From positions 372,001-436,000 of the forward strand of contig CABHOK010000014.1 of NCBI GenBank assembly GCA_902168205.1: a DNA stretch of 64,000 nt. The letters run 5' to 3'. Shown piece by piece: positions 35,582 through 44,058 of this stretch (the stretch's first letter is position 1; the number at the start of each line of letters is the position of its first letter). The position numbers and the translations under genes were made by a program. The notes under the pieces were generated by a model, which saw only the letters and a program-made list of their open reading frames with translations, was not told the origin of the DNA and made no database searches. Origin of the DNA: an uncultured Chitinophaga sp. GTDB taxonomy: Bacteria > Bacteroidota > Bacteroidia > Cytophagales > Cyclobacteriaceae.

Positions 35582-37615
35582 ATGAAGCGGATTTTACTTA
35601 CCCTCGCAGTACTCATCTCATTTACTCTTACTTCCAGTGCACAGGTTGTGCAGTGGGCAACTAAGGTTATAGAGTTTTCATCTGAGCTCACTCCTGTCCA
35701 GTACTCTGCACAGCAGGTACTGGGTAAACCAAATGTACTCCCGGCTGGTGGACAAAGTCCTAACGCATGGGCACCCGATAAACCTGGGCGTAAAGAATTT
35801 TTAAAATTAGGATTCGCCAATCCGATCAGCATTCGCCAGATCGCTATTGCCGAATCGCATAACCCGAGTGCCATCTTCCGTGTGCTGGTTTATGATGAAG
35901 CCGGTAAAGAATATGTGGTGAATACACTAAACCCGATGACGGTACCGCTAAAGGGAAGGATGCTGAACGTATTTATGGACGCCACTACCTATAAAGTTGC
36001 TGCCGTAAAAATAGAATTTGATGGCGCTGCGGTACCCGGATACTTCGGTATAGATGCCGTGGCAATCTCTGACTCCAACTATCCTATTATTGCTGATATA
36101 CCGAAGATGCAGTTACTCGCGTCCGGTATACTCATTGAAGCGCTTGATAAAAATGTAAACAGTGAATATAGTGAGCTTAATCCACTGCTTTCACCCGATG
36201 GTAAAACGCTATACTTCAGTCGCAGAAATCACCCGGAAAACATAGGAGGTGTTTCTGACAAGGAAGATATATGGTATTCCGAACTGGACTCCGCCGGCCG
36301 CTGGCAGCTTGCCAAAAATATGGGCGCTCCGTTCAACAACGAAGGACCTAACTTTGTAAACACGATCCAATCTGTTACACCCGATGGCCGATCCGCTATT
36401 ATGGTGTTGGGTAATAAATACCTCGACAATGGTAAGATGCGTGCCGGTGTTTCCATCAGCTCGAATGTGGGTGGCTCATGGAGCAAACCTGTAGCTCTTA
36501 ACATTGCCAACGACTATAACTTTAACGAGAAAGCTAACTACTTCCTCACCAACAATCGTAAAACATTGTTGATGTCAGTAGAGCGTGAAGACTCGCAGGG
36601 AGATCGCGATCTCTATGTCAGCTTCATGAACAACGACAGTTCCTGGTCTCAACCGCTCAACCTGGGTGATGTGATTAACACGGCAGGCGAAGAGTCAGCT
36701 CCGTTCCTCGCTTCGGATGACAAGACACTATATTTCTCATCAAACGGCTTCAGTGGTTACGGAGGTACAGATATATATGTATCCAGAAGACTCGATGACA
36801 CCTGGACAAACTGGTCTGAGCCGGAAAATCTAGGACCGGAAATAAACTCACCGCTTGAAGATCTCTTCTTCAACATTCCTGCCAACAGCGACTTCGCTTA
36901 CTACTCGCGCGGTGTTACAGAAACCAACACCGATATATTCCGCGTGAAACTTCCAATCGTGAAGAATCCGGAGCCATGGGTTACAGTTAAAGGAAAAGTG
37001 GTTGACAAAGCTACAGGCGATCCGTTGGGAGCCAAGATCATCTATGAACGATTGCCAGAAGGTAAAGATATAGGTATAGCACAGTCTAACCCCGAAACCG
37101 GTGAATATGAAATTCGTTTGCCAGCCGGCCACCAGTATGGTATACGCGCAGAGTCTGATGGTAAAATTTCAGAGAGCCAGAACCTTGACCTCCGGAATAT
37201 AACTTCCGATAAAGTTATTGAAGGAGAGAACTTCAACCTGTCGCCTATTGAAGTGGCAACCGTTAAAGAGAACGTAACGATTGTATTGAACAACGTATTC
37301 TTTGATTTCGATAAAGCTGAATTAAAACCTGAATCATTTCCGGAGTTGAACCGTATAACGGAGTTGATGAAGGAAAAGAGTGGTATGCAGATCACTATAT
37401 CAGGCCACACCGATGCCACCGGTCCTGAGCAATATAACCTCGGTTTGTCGGAGCGCAGAGCAAAGGCAGTTGTGAAATACCTGGTTGAAAAAGGTATAGC
37501 GAGCGATCGCATAACAACCGAGTACTTCGGTGAAAGTAAACCTACCGATACGAACGACACGAAAGAAGGAAGACAGAAGAATCGCAGGGTAGAATTCAGG
37601 ATCTTGAAATTGTAA
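35582..37615 (+). CDS. OmpA-family protein with WD40-like (PD40) repeats
   Basis: A 677-residue outer-membrane-associated protein. I start at the ATG at 35582 (MKRILLTLAVLISFTLTSSAQ); an ATG 33 bases upstream would put a charged stretch before the signal. After the signal comes a beta domain (about 20-170), then PD40 beta-propeller repeats (about 190-460; LNPLLSPDGKTLYFSRRN and SAPFLASDDKTLYFSSNG), a carboxypeptidase-regulatory-like beta sandwich (about 475-555), and a C-terminal OmpA peptidoglycan-binding domain (about 570-677; SGHTDATGPEQYNLGLSERR). Such proteins tether the outer membrane to the wall. The following OmpA gene is 11 bases away. Confidence 0.88.
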   Translation: MKRILLTLAVLISFTLTSSAQVVQWATKVIEFSSELTPVQYSAQQVLGKPNVLPAGGQSPNAWAPDKPGRKEFLKLGFANPISIRQIAIAESHNPSAIFRVLVYDEAGKEYVVNTLNPMTVPLKGRMLNVFMDATTYKVAAVKIEFDGAAVPGYFGIDAVAISDSNYPIIADIPKMQLLASGILIEALDKNVNSEYSELNPLLSPDGKTLYFSRRNHPENIGGVSDKEDIWYSELDSAGRWQLAKNMGAPFNNEGPNFVNTIQSVTPDGRSAIMVLGNKYLDNGKMRAGVSISSNVGGSWSKPVALNIANDYNFNEKANYFLTNNRKTLLMSVEREDSQGDRDLYVSFMNNDSSWSQPLNLGDVINTAGEESAPFLASDDKTLYFSSNGFSGYGGTDIYVSRRLDDTWTNWSEPENLGPEINSPLEDLFFNIPANSDFAYYSRGVTETNTDIFRVKLPIVKNPEPWVTVKGKVVDKATGDPLGAKIIYERLPEGKDIGIAQSNPETGEYEIRLPAGHQYGIRAESDGKISESQNLDLRNITSDKVIEGENFNLSPIEVATVKENVTIVLNNVFFDFDKAELKPESFPELNRITELMKEKSGMQITISGHTDATGPEQYNLGLSERRAKAVVKYLVEKGIASDRITTEYFGESKPTDTNDTKEGRQKNRRVEFRILKL

Positions 37616-37626
37616 TTTCATAACCA

Positions 37627-38334
37627 ATGGTTCATACGTTTTTTACATTCTCCGTTGCATGTATACTCAGCATCAGTCTGGCATTTGGTCAATCTGCTGA
37701 TTCGCTTATATATGCAGAGGGCAATATTATTAACGCAACTACCAAAGAACCTGTAACAGCCCGCATTACCTATCAGAGTCTTCCGTACGGGAACAAAATG
37801 GGTACGCTGAATAACAACCGTTATTCGTTTCCACTTTTCGATAATGAAAAATACGCGCTTATAGTAGAAGCACCCGGCTATACTACCGCCAAGTATTTAA
37901 TTGATCCGGCCGAGGCCAATGGTAACAAAGTATTGAAAGATATAGAGCTTACCACAGGTACCCCTGCCAGTGCGAGTAAACATTCTGTAGGTCATGTCAT
38001 GCGTCTTGATAACGTGATCTTCCAGGTGGGTCGATCGAAGATCAGCGAAGACTCCTACTCAGAACTGGATGTAGTGGTGAAGATGATGAAGGAGAATGCT
38101 ACAATGGTAATTCAGCTCGAAGGCCACACCGATTACCTGGGTGATGCAAAAGAAAACATGAAGCTTTCCAAGGCCCGTGTTGAGGCAGTAAAAGAGTACT
38201 TAGTATCCAAGAACATCAACAAGAGTCGTGTAAAGACAAAGGCATTTGGCGGAACCCAACCGCTGTCACGCGATGATACACCGGAAGCGCACCGATTAAA
38301 CCGCCGGGTAGAACTTCGTATCCTGGAGAATTAA
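37627..38334 (+). CDS. Small OmpA-family protein
   Basis: A 235-residue exported protein with a signal peptide (ending LAFGQ, residue 22), a beta-sandwich segment (about 25-110; GNIINATTKEPVTARITYQS) and an OmpA domain (about 125-235; LEGHTDYLGDAKENMKLSKA and NRRVELRIL). It is a compact version of the C-terminal half of the upstream protein: the same regulatory-domain plus OmpA pair, without the propeller. It is probably a product of partial duplication, and cotranscribed. Confidence 0.88.
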   Translation: MVHTFFTFSVACILSISLAFGQSADSLIYAEGNIINATTKEPVTARITYQSLPYGNKMGTLNNNRYSFPLFDNEKYALIVEAPGYTTAKYLIDPAEANGNKVLKDIELTTGTPASASKHSVGHVMRLDNVIFQVGRSKISEDSYSELDVVVKMMKENATMVIQLEGHTDYLGDAKENMKLSKARVEAVKEYLVSKNINKSRVKTKAFGGTQPLSRDDTPEAHRLNRRVELRILEN

Positions 38335-38367
38335 TTAACGATAATTTTTTAAGAAAAGAAGATCAGC

Positions 38368-39207
38368 TTAAAAGCTGCCGGCAGTAGCATTTGCCTGTGT
38401 ATCCAATTTATGCTTACGCACGGTTTGTACTTTGCGAATATAGTTTTCCTTGAGCGAAGGATCCAGTTTACTCTCTGCCAGTGAAAGCAAAATGATGCGC
38501 GAGAATTCTTCCAGTCGTGGTGATCTATACTGCAATGATGCTTTCTCCAGGTATGCTATCGAATTAACCCACTGATGATTGTTGTATGCTTTTATAGCCT
38601 GGTTATAGTATAGCAGCCCCAGCATTTCATCGAGGTTCACATCGTTGTATAAATCAAAAGAGAAGTGATAATAACGTTTATCCGTATTTGCTTTCTCTAT
38701 TTCGTTCCTGCGGTATACATGGATACGCTTTTCTATTTCAGATTTACTATCGGTAAAGCCCGTGGCAGGATCTGTCGTTTCGAGCAATACATCTCCGACA
38801 GATGTTTCCACCATCAGGAAGATGTGGTAGTTGGTTTCGATAATGCGATAGGGAAACTCAAAATGATCGAGCAGTATGGCATATAGGGCTGTGCCCGTAA
38901 GACAATTGTAATATCCTTTGTCCAGCAACTCGTTAAAAGATGAGTACTCTTTATAGTTGCGCAGAAAACGCTGGTGTGTTTTTGTAAAGAGGTGATTCAG
39001 AAATGCCTTATCGGTTTTAAAGCCATTTTTCTTTACTGAAAGTTTATCAACAAAGGCAAGCAGTTCATCAGCAGTGGCTATCTGCTCATCGGTAGTGCTG
39101 TAAAGTTCAAGATAATGATGAAGCGAAGAGGTTGGCTGGGACGTAAAGGTAACATCTTGTGCTAATGCAAGTATTGGCAAAAAGAATATCAACACCAGTC
39201 CCTTCAT
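38368..39207 (-). CDS. Secreted transglutaminase-like protein
   Basis: A 279-residue protein with a signal peptide (MKGLVLIFFLPILALAQ). The pattern YYNCLTGTALYAILL (Cys102), NYHIFLMVE (His128) and LETTDPATGF (Asp146) reproduces the Cys-His-Asp triad of the transglutaminase/papain fold, so it may be a protease or cross-linker of cell-surface material. The C-terminal half is helical, with a TPR-like stretch (YYNQAIKAYNNHQWVNSIAYLE). No substrate is evident. It stands alone on the minus strand, convergent with the OmpA pair. Confidence 0.65.
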   Translation of the reverse strand: MKGLVLIFFLPILALAQDVTFTSQPTSSLHHYLELYSTTDEQIATADELLAFVDKLSVKKNGFKTDKAFLNHLFTKTHQRFLRNYKEYSSFNELLDKGYYNCLTGTALYAILLDHFEFPYRIIETNYHIFLMVETSVGDVLLETTDPATGFTDSKSEIEKRIHVYRRNEIEKANTDKRYYHFSFDLYNDVNLDEMLGLLYYNQAIKAYNNHQWVNSIAYLEKASLQYRSPRLEEFSRIILLSLAESKLDPSLKENYIRKVQTVRKHKLDTQANATAGSF

Positions 39208-39309
39208 GTTACGCCAATGTTAATTTACCGTTAACAAATTTAATATAAATGTAACACTAAGCAAGTATTCGTTAACATTTGAGTAATGTCTGGACGCTGA
39301 TTGCGTGAT

Positions 39310-39339
39310 TTTGACTCCTGAGATTTTTGCCTACATTTA
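39310..39339 (+). promoter_or_regulatory. Possible promoter for the aldehyde dehydrogenase gene
   Basis: TTTG (39310-39313), 18 bases, then TACATTTA (39332-39339), one mismatch from TAnnTTTG. It ends 4 bases before the ATG at 39344, so if real the mRNA would be almost leaderless. Confidence 0.35.
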
Positions 39340-39343
39340 GTAT

Positions 39344-40777
39344 ATGCAGGCCATTGCCGACACAGACGTAAAAAATGTGATCCATGAAGCATTCAAACTT
39401 CATCACGATGGTCTGCATGTAATGCGTACGGAGCCTTTGCGACAGCGTAAGGTATACCTCAAAAAACTACGCGACTGGATTCACGCCAACCGGACGCTGA
39501 TCCATGAAGCGGCCTACAATGACTTTAAAAAGCCAGCCGTTGAAGTAGACGGCACCGAAATCTTTCACGTACTCAGCGAAATCAAACTTGCTGTTTCCTC
39601 TTTGGAAACATGGGCACAACCGCGCAAGGTCGATGCGCCCATCACCATGCTGGGTACACGCTCCTATATACAGCCCGAACCGCGTGGTATATGTCTCATT
39701 ATATCTCCGTGGAATTATCCATTCAGTCTTGCCGTTGGTCCGCTGGTATCTGCTATAGCAGCAGGTAATAGTGTTATACTCAAGCCATCGGAATTAACGC
39801 CTCACGTATCAGCGGTTCTGAGTCGCATGGTGAAAGATATATTTCCAGTGAATCGTGTATCTGTATTTGAAGGCGGGCCGGAAGTATCACAACACCTGTT
39901 AAAACTTCCGTTCGATCATATATTCTTTACCGGCAGTCCTGCTATTGGCAAAGTGGTAATGAAGGCTGCCGCAGAAAATCTCACATCGGTTACGCTGGAG
40001 CTTGGCGGTAAATCGCCTACCATCGTTACGGCTTCTGCCAACATTAAAGAAGCAGCGCAACGTATCGCGGTAGCCAAGTTTATTAACAACGGACAAACCT
40101 GTGTTGCGCCAGACTATATATTGGTTGATGAAAGTGTAAAGCAATCATTGATTGAAGAACTGAAACTATGTATCAGAAAACACTTTGCCGCGGGTGGCGA
40201 TGTCTTTGACACATCGGCAAGCTATTGTCGCATCGTAAATGAAAAACACTTTTCACGTGTTAACGAGTTATTGAAAGACACACTATATCACGGAGCTAAA
40301 CTTGAGTTTGGAGGAAGCATTGATGAGGCCACGCGATTTATACACCCGGTGATATTAAGCCATGTGCCTGTCGATGCGCGGCTTATGGAAGAAGAAATTT
40401 TCGGTCCTATACTGCCGGTTATTTCCTATACCCATATCGATGAAGCAGTCCAAATTATTAACACAAAACCCAAGGCACTCGCCCTCTATATATTTACCCG
40501 CAGTAAAAGCGATCGCAGAAAAATTATTCAGGAGACTTCTTCCGGAGCCATTTGTATTAACGATTGTGCCGTTCATTTTCTGCAACACAACCTTCCCTTT
40601 GGCGGTGTTAACAACAGTGGCATAGGCAGCTCGCATGGCTACTTCGGGTTTCAGGCCTTTTCGCACGACAAACCTGTTATGAAACAAAAAGGAGGTTTCA
40701 CATCTATTCAACCCTTCTACCCGCCCTATACCAGCCTGTCGAAAAAGCTAATGGACTGGTTTCTAAAGCTTTTCTAG
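39344..40777 (+). CDS. Aldehyde dehydrogenase (class 3-like)
   Basis: NAD(P)-dependent oxidation of aldehydes to acids. The 477-residue protein has ISPWNYPFSLAVGPLVSAIAAGN-type cofactor binding, the general base Glu219 (LELGGKSP) and the nucleophile Cys253 (NNGQTCVAPDY). The overall shape, with GGVNNSGIGSSHG near the end and a hydrophobic tail (LMDWFLKLF), fits the class 3/fatty-aldehyde group. Physiological substrate unknown; detoxification of lipid aldehydes is a guess. It is monocistronic. Confidence 0.92.
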   Translation: MQAIADTDVKNVIHEAFKLHHDGLHVMRTEPLRQRKVYLKKLRDWIHANRTLIHEAAYNDFKKPAVEVDGTEIFHVLSEIKLAVSSLETWAQPRKVDAPITMLGTRSYIQPEPRGICLIISPWNYPFSLAVGPLVSAIAAGNSVILKPSELTPHVSAVLSRMVKDIFPVNRVSVFEGGPEVSQHLLKLPFDHIFFTGSPAIGKVVMKAAAENLTSVTLELGGKSPTIVTASANIKEAAQRIAVAKFINNGQTCVAPDYILVDESVKQSLIEELKLCIRKHFAAGGDVFDTSASYCRIVNEKHFSRVNELLKDTLYHGAKLEFGGSIDEATRFIHPVILSHVPVDARLMEEEIFGPILPVISYTHIDEAVQIINTKPKALALYIFTRSKSDRRKIIQETSSGAICINDCAVHFLQHNLPFGGVNNSGIGSSHGYFGFQAFSHDKPVMKQKGGFTSIQPFYPPYTSLSKKLMDWFLKLF

Positions 40778-40798
40778 CCCACTACTTTCCGATTATTA

Positions 40799-40835
40799 GC
40801 ACGTCTATCCCGCCCAACGTTGCAAACGTGCTTTT
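40799..40835 (+). terminator. Weak terminator after the aldehyde dehydrogenase gene
   Basis: A 6-base stem GCACGT / ACGTGC (40799-40804 and 40826-40831) followed by CTTTT. The loop is 21 bases, so it is a modest candidate. Confidence 0.35.
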
Positions 40836-40882
40836 AAAAGAAGCTTTCGTCTAAATACCAAAAAATACAGGAGTCTGTTTAC

Positions 40883-40890
40883 TAAATTTG
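40883..40890 (+). promoter_or_regulatory. Possible promoter -7 box for the AsmA-type gene
   Basis: TAAATTTG at 40883-40890 matches TAnnTTTG. The start codon at 41018 is about 120 bases downstream, giving a fairly long leader, and no clear -33 element is present. Confidence 0.35.
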
Positions 40891-41017
40891 AGTTCACAAT
40901 TCATAGCACATAAAACTATGATGGTACAAAACTTTATTCACACGACACACATCGTACACATTCAACTATATGTTTGACGTTTTAAACACGAAACTTACCA
41001 AGTTCTAAATTTTTGAT

Positions 41018-43984
41018 ATGAAAAAAGCATTGAAATGGACCCTCATCATTGTAGGGGGGTTAATTGTACTTCTTCTGGCTGCCGCTTTTATCATCCCTAT
41101 AGCTTTTAAAGATGACATTGTAGCTGCAATCAACAAAGAAATCAACAAGTCGGTAAATGCAGACGTTGTATACGATGTTGAAAAGTTTGACCTGACGTTG
41201 TTCAGAAACTTTCCGAATATAACAGCCGAGATGCGCGACCTCGGTGTTATTAATCGCGCACCGTTTGAAGGTGAAGTTCTCTTCGCTACCGAAAGTTTTG
41301 AAGTAGAAGTTAACCTGAAAGAAATTCTGTTCGGAGATCAACTCCGTGTTAAAGGTATATCACTTATTCGCCCCATCATCAATGTTAAAGTATTGAAAGA
41401 TGGTCGTGCAAACTATGATATCGCAGTTCCTTCTGAAGATACTGTAACAACTACCGAAGAACCAAGCAACTTCTCATTCGGTATAGATCACTGGGAAATT
41501 GTTGATGGTGACATCACCTACGATGACCAGTCACTTCCATTCCTGATGAGTCTGAAAGGTGTAAACCACAGTGGCTCCGGAGATTTCACACAGGATGTAT
41601 TCGATCTGAAAACAAAGACTGTGGCGGATACCGTTACCGTTGCATTTGATGGTACCGAGTACCTGAGTAACAAGCGTGCCGAGATCGATGCTACTATTTC
41701 CATCAGTGAAGAGTATACTAAATATACTTTCAAGGAGAACACAGCCAAGCTTAATGACTTTGCGATGAGCTTCGATGGCTGGTTTAAAATGAACGAGAAC
41801 GACTTCGGTATGGATATAGCATTCAAGAGCCCGGAGAATTCTTTCAAGAGCATTCTGTCGCTGGTTCCAGGTATGTATACCGAAAGCTTTAACAACATTG
41901 AGACAAAAGGAGAACTGGCTTTCAATGGTTTTGTAAAAGGAACCTATAGCGAAAAACAGATGCCGGCTTTTAACCTGAACCTGCTGGTAAAAGACGCTAT
42001 GTTTAAATATCCGGAGCTGCCAACACCGGTTAACAATATAAATGTAGATCTGTTGGTAGATAATAAAGATGGTGTAATTGATAACACCGTTATCGATCTG
42101 AAAAAACTTCACCTTGATTTTGGCTCCAATCCGGTAGATGCAAAAGCACTCATCACCAAAATGTATCCTACCAATGTAGATGCAACAGTAGCTGCTAAAT
42201 TGAACCTTGCCGAGCTGAGCAAAATGTTCCCGATGGAAGGATTGGAAATGAAAGGTAGCTATGCTATAAACCTGAATGCAAAAGGTGTATATGACAGTCT
42301 GAAGAAAACAATTCCTGCTATAGATGCAGCCATGTCGCTCGCAAGCGGATATGTAAAATCAGCTGAGTTCCCGCTGCCGCTGCAAGACATGCACTTTACA
42401 TCAACCGTTAAAAATACATCCGGTAAACTGGCTGAGACCTTTATTACGGTTAAAGATTTCAGCGTGCTGATGGATGGTGAAAAATTCAGTGCTGACTTAT
42501 TACTTCAAAACCTGGATGACTATACCTGGGATCTAAAAGCTAAAGGAGGTATAGATCTGGAGAAGATGACGAAAGTGTTCCCGGTAGAAGGCATGACGCT
42601 GGCAGGTAAAGTAAAAGCCGATATCGAAACGAAAGGTAAATATTCTGATGTACAGGCCGAGCGTTACGACAAATTACCAACCAGTGGTAATGCTTCACTG
42701 AAAGATTTCAAGTATGTAACCAAAGATCTTCCTACCGTTACATTATCGCAGGCAGGAATGGTTTTCGATCCGAAGAAAATTGAATTGCAGAATGTGAACG
42801 GTACCATTGGTAAAAGTGATTTCAACGTAAGTGGTTCTGTATTGAATTACCTTGGCTATATATTCGGCAAGAACGAAACCATTAAAGGTGTAGTAAATTT
42901 CAATTCAACGTTACTCGATCTTAACGAGTTTATGAGCGATACCGAAGAGCCTGCTGCGGCTGCTGATACAGCTGCACTCAGTGTTATACCGGTACCTCAA
43001 AATATAGACTTCCTGCTAAAGTCTAATGTTAAAACCGTTAAGCTTATGAACTATACCATGACTAATGCTTCGGGTGATGTGTTGGTAAAAGACGGTGTTG
43101 CTAACCTGAGCGGACTGAAATTCAACATGCTGGGCGGTAGCTTTGTAGTGGATGGTACCTATAACACAAAAGATATAGCACATCCTAAATATGATCTTGG
43201 TCTGAAGATTGAAAATGTGTCGATGAAAGAAGCATCAAGCGCATCATCACTTGTATCAACCTACGCTCCTATAGCGGGTATGGTAAACGGTAACTTCTCC
43301 ACCGACTTCAAGATCAGCGGTGAGTTGTTGAAAGATATGATGCCTAATATGGCAACCGTTAATGGTGGTGGTTTGATCAAGATCGCACAGGCTGCGTTGA
43401 AAGACTCCAAACTTATATCTGGTATCACTTCGCTTACCAAACTCAGTGATGCCAATGAAGTAACGATGAAAGATGTGCTGATGTCTGCCGCTATAAAAGA
43501 CGGAAGACTGAGTGTAAAACCTTTCGATGTGAAATTCGGTAACTATAAAACTACTGTTACCGGCAGCACGGGTATCGATCAATCTATAGACTATACATTG
43601 AAAATGGATGTACCGGCTGGTAAACTTGGCACACAACTCAACGGTTTCCTGGCCGAGAAGACAGGCTCTAAAACAGACCCGAATGGAAATGTTCCGGTTA
43701 CTATAGGTCTGGGTGGTTCTGTTACCAATCCATCACCGAAACTTATTATGGATGAGCAGAAGCAACAGGTTAAAGAAGCAGCTACTGCCGTTGCCAAAGA
43801 AGAAGGTACTAAAGCAATTGAGAAAGCAGTGAAGGGAACGGAAGCTGAGAAGATCGTTGGTAGTATACTTGGTAAATCAGATACCAGCAAAACCAAATCA
43901 GATACAACACAAACGCAGCAACAGAAACAAGTTGATGATGCGAAGAGCCTGATTAAGGGATTGCTGAAGAAGAAGAAAAATTAA
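41018..43984 (+). CDS. AsmA-family inner-membrane/periplasmic protein
   Basis: A 988-residue protein with an N-terminal membrane anchor (about 8-32, LIIVGGLIVLLLAAAFIIPIAF) and a very long beta-rich periplasmic region. The AsmA signature is visible at the start (NADVVYDVEKFDLTLFRNFPNITAEMRD) and in the C-terminal AsmA_2-like part (about 690-900; TVNGGGLIKIAQAALKDSKLISG). AsmA/TamB-type proteins form bridges that move phospholipid across the periplasm. The last 60 residues are Ala/Lys/Glu-rich and end in a lysine run. It is monocistronic and shares a terminator with the convergent gene. Confidence 0.85.
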   Translation: MKKALKWTLIIVGGLIVLLLAAAFIIPIAFKDDIVAAINKEINKSVNADVVYDVEKFDLTLFRNFPNITAEMRDLGVINRAPFEGEVLFATESFEVEVNLKEILFGDQLRVKGISLIRPIINVKVLKDGRANYDIAVPSEDTVTTTEEPSNFSFGIDHWEIVDGDITYDDQSLPFLMSLKGVNHSGSGDFTQDVFDLKTKTVADTVTVAFDGTEYLSNKRAEIDATISISEEYTKYTFKENTAKLNDFAMSFDGWFKMNENDFGMDIAFKSPENSFKSILSLVPGMYTESFNNIETKGELAFNGFVKGTYSEKQMPAFNLNLLVKDAMFKYPELPTPVNNINVDLLVDNKDGVIDNTVIDLKKLHLDFGSNPVDAKALITKMYPTNVDATVAAKLNLAELSKMFPMEGLEMKGSYAINLNAKGVYDSLKKTIPAIDAAMSLASGYVKSAEFPLPLQDMHFTSTVKNTSGKLAETFITVKDFSVLMDGEKFSADLLLQNLDDYTWDLKAKGGIDLEKMTKVFPVEGMTLAGKVKADIETKGKYSDVQAERYDKLPTSGNASLKDFKYVTKDLPTVTLSQAGMVFDPKKIELQNVNGTIGKSDFNVSGSVLNYLGYIFGKNETIKGVVNFNSTLLDLNEFMSDTEEPAAAADTAALSVIPVPQNIDFLLKSNVKTVKLMNYTMTNASGDVLVKDGVANLSGLKFNMLGGSFVVDGTYNTKDIAHPKYDLGLKIENVSMKEASSASSLVSTYAPIAGMVNGNFSTDFKISGELLKDMMPNMATVNGGGLIKIAQAALKDSKLISGITSLTKLSDANEVTMKDVLMSAAIKDGRLSVKPFDVKFGNYKTTVTGSTGIDQSIDYTLKMDVPAGKLGTQLNGFLAEKTGSKTDPNGNVPVTIGLGGSVTNPSPKLIMDEQKQQVKEAATAVAKEEGTKAIEKAVKGTEAEKIVGSILGKSDTSKTKSDTTQTQQQKQVDDAKSLIKGLLKKKKN

Positions 43985-43998
43985 GAAGTAAGGAGTAT

Positions 43999-44040
43999 AA
44001 TAAGAAAGCCAGGTATAGCTACATGCCTGGCTTTCTTATT
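43999..44040. terminator. Bidirectional terminator
   Basis: A perfect 15-base inverted repeat (arms 43999-44013 and 44026-44040) containing AAGCCAGG / CCTGGCTT with A and T runs on the outside. It lies between the convergent AsmA-type gene and the minus-strand gene at 44059 and would end both transcripts. Confidence 0.8.
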
Positions 44041-44058
44041 TACGTCATTAGCTTTTAC

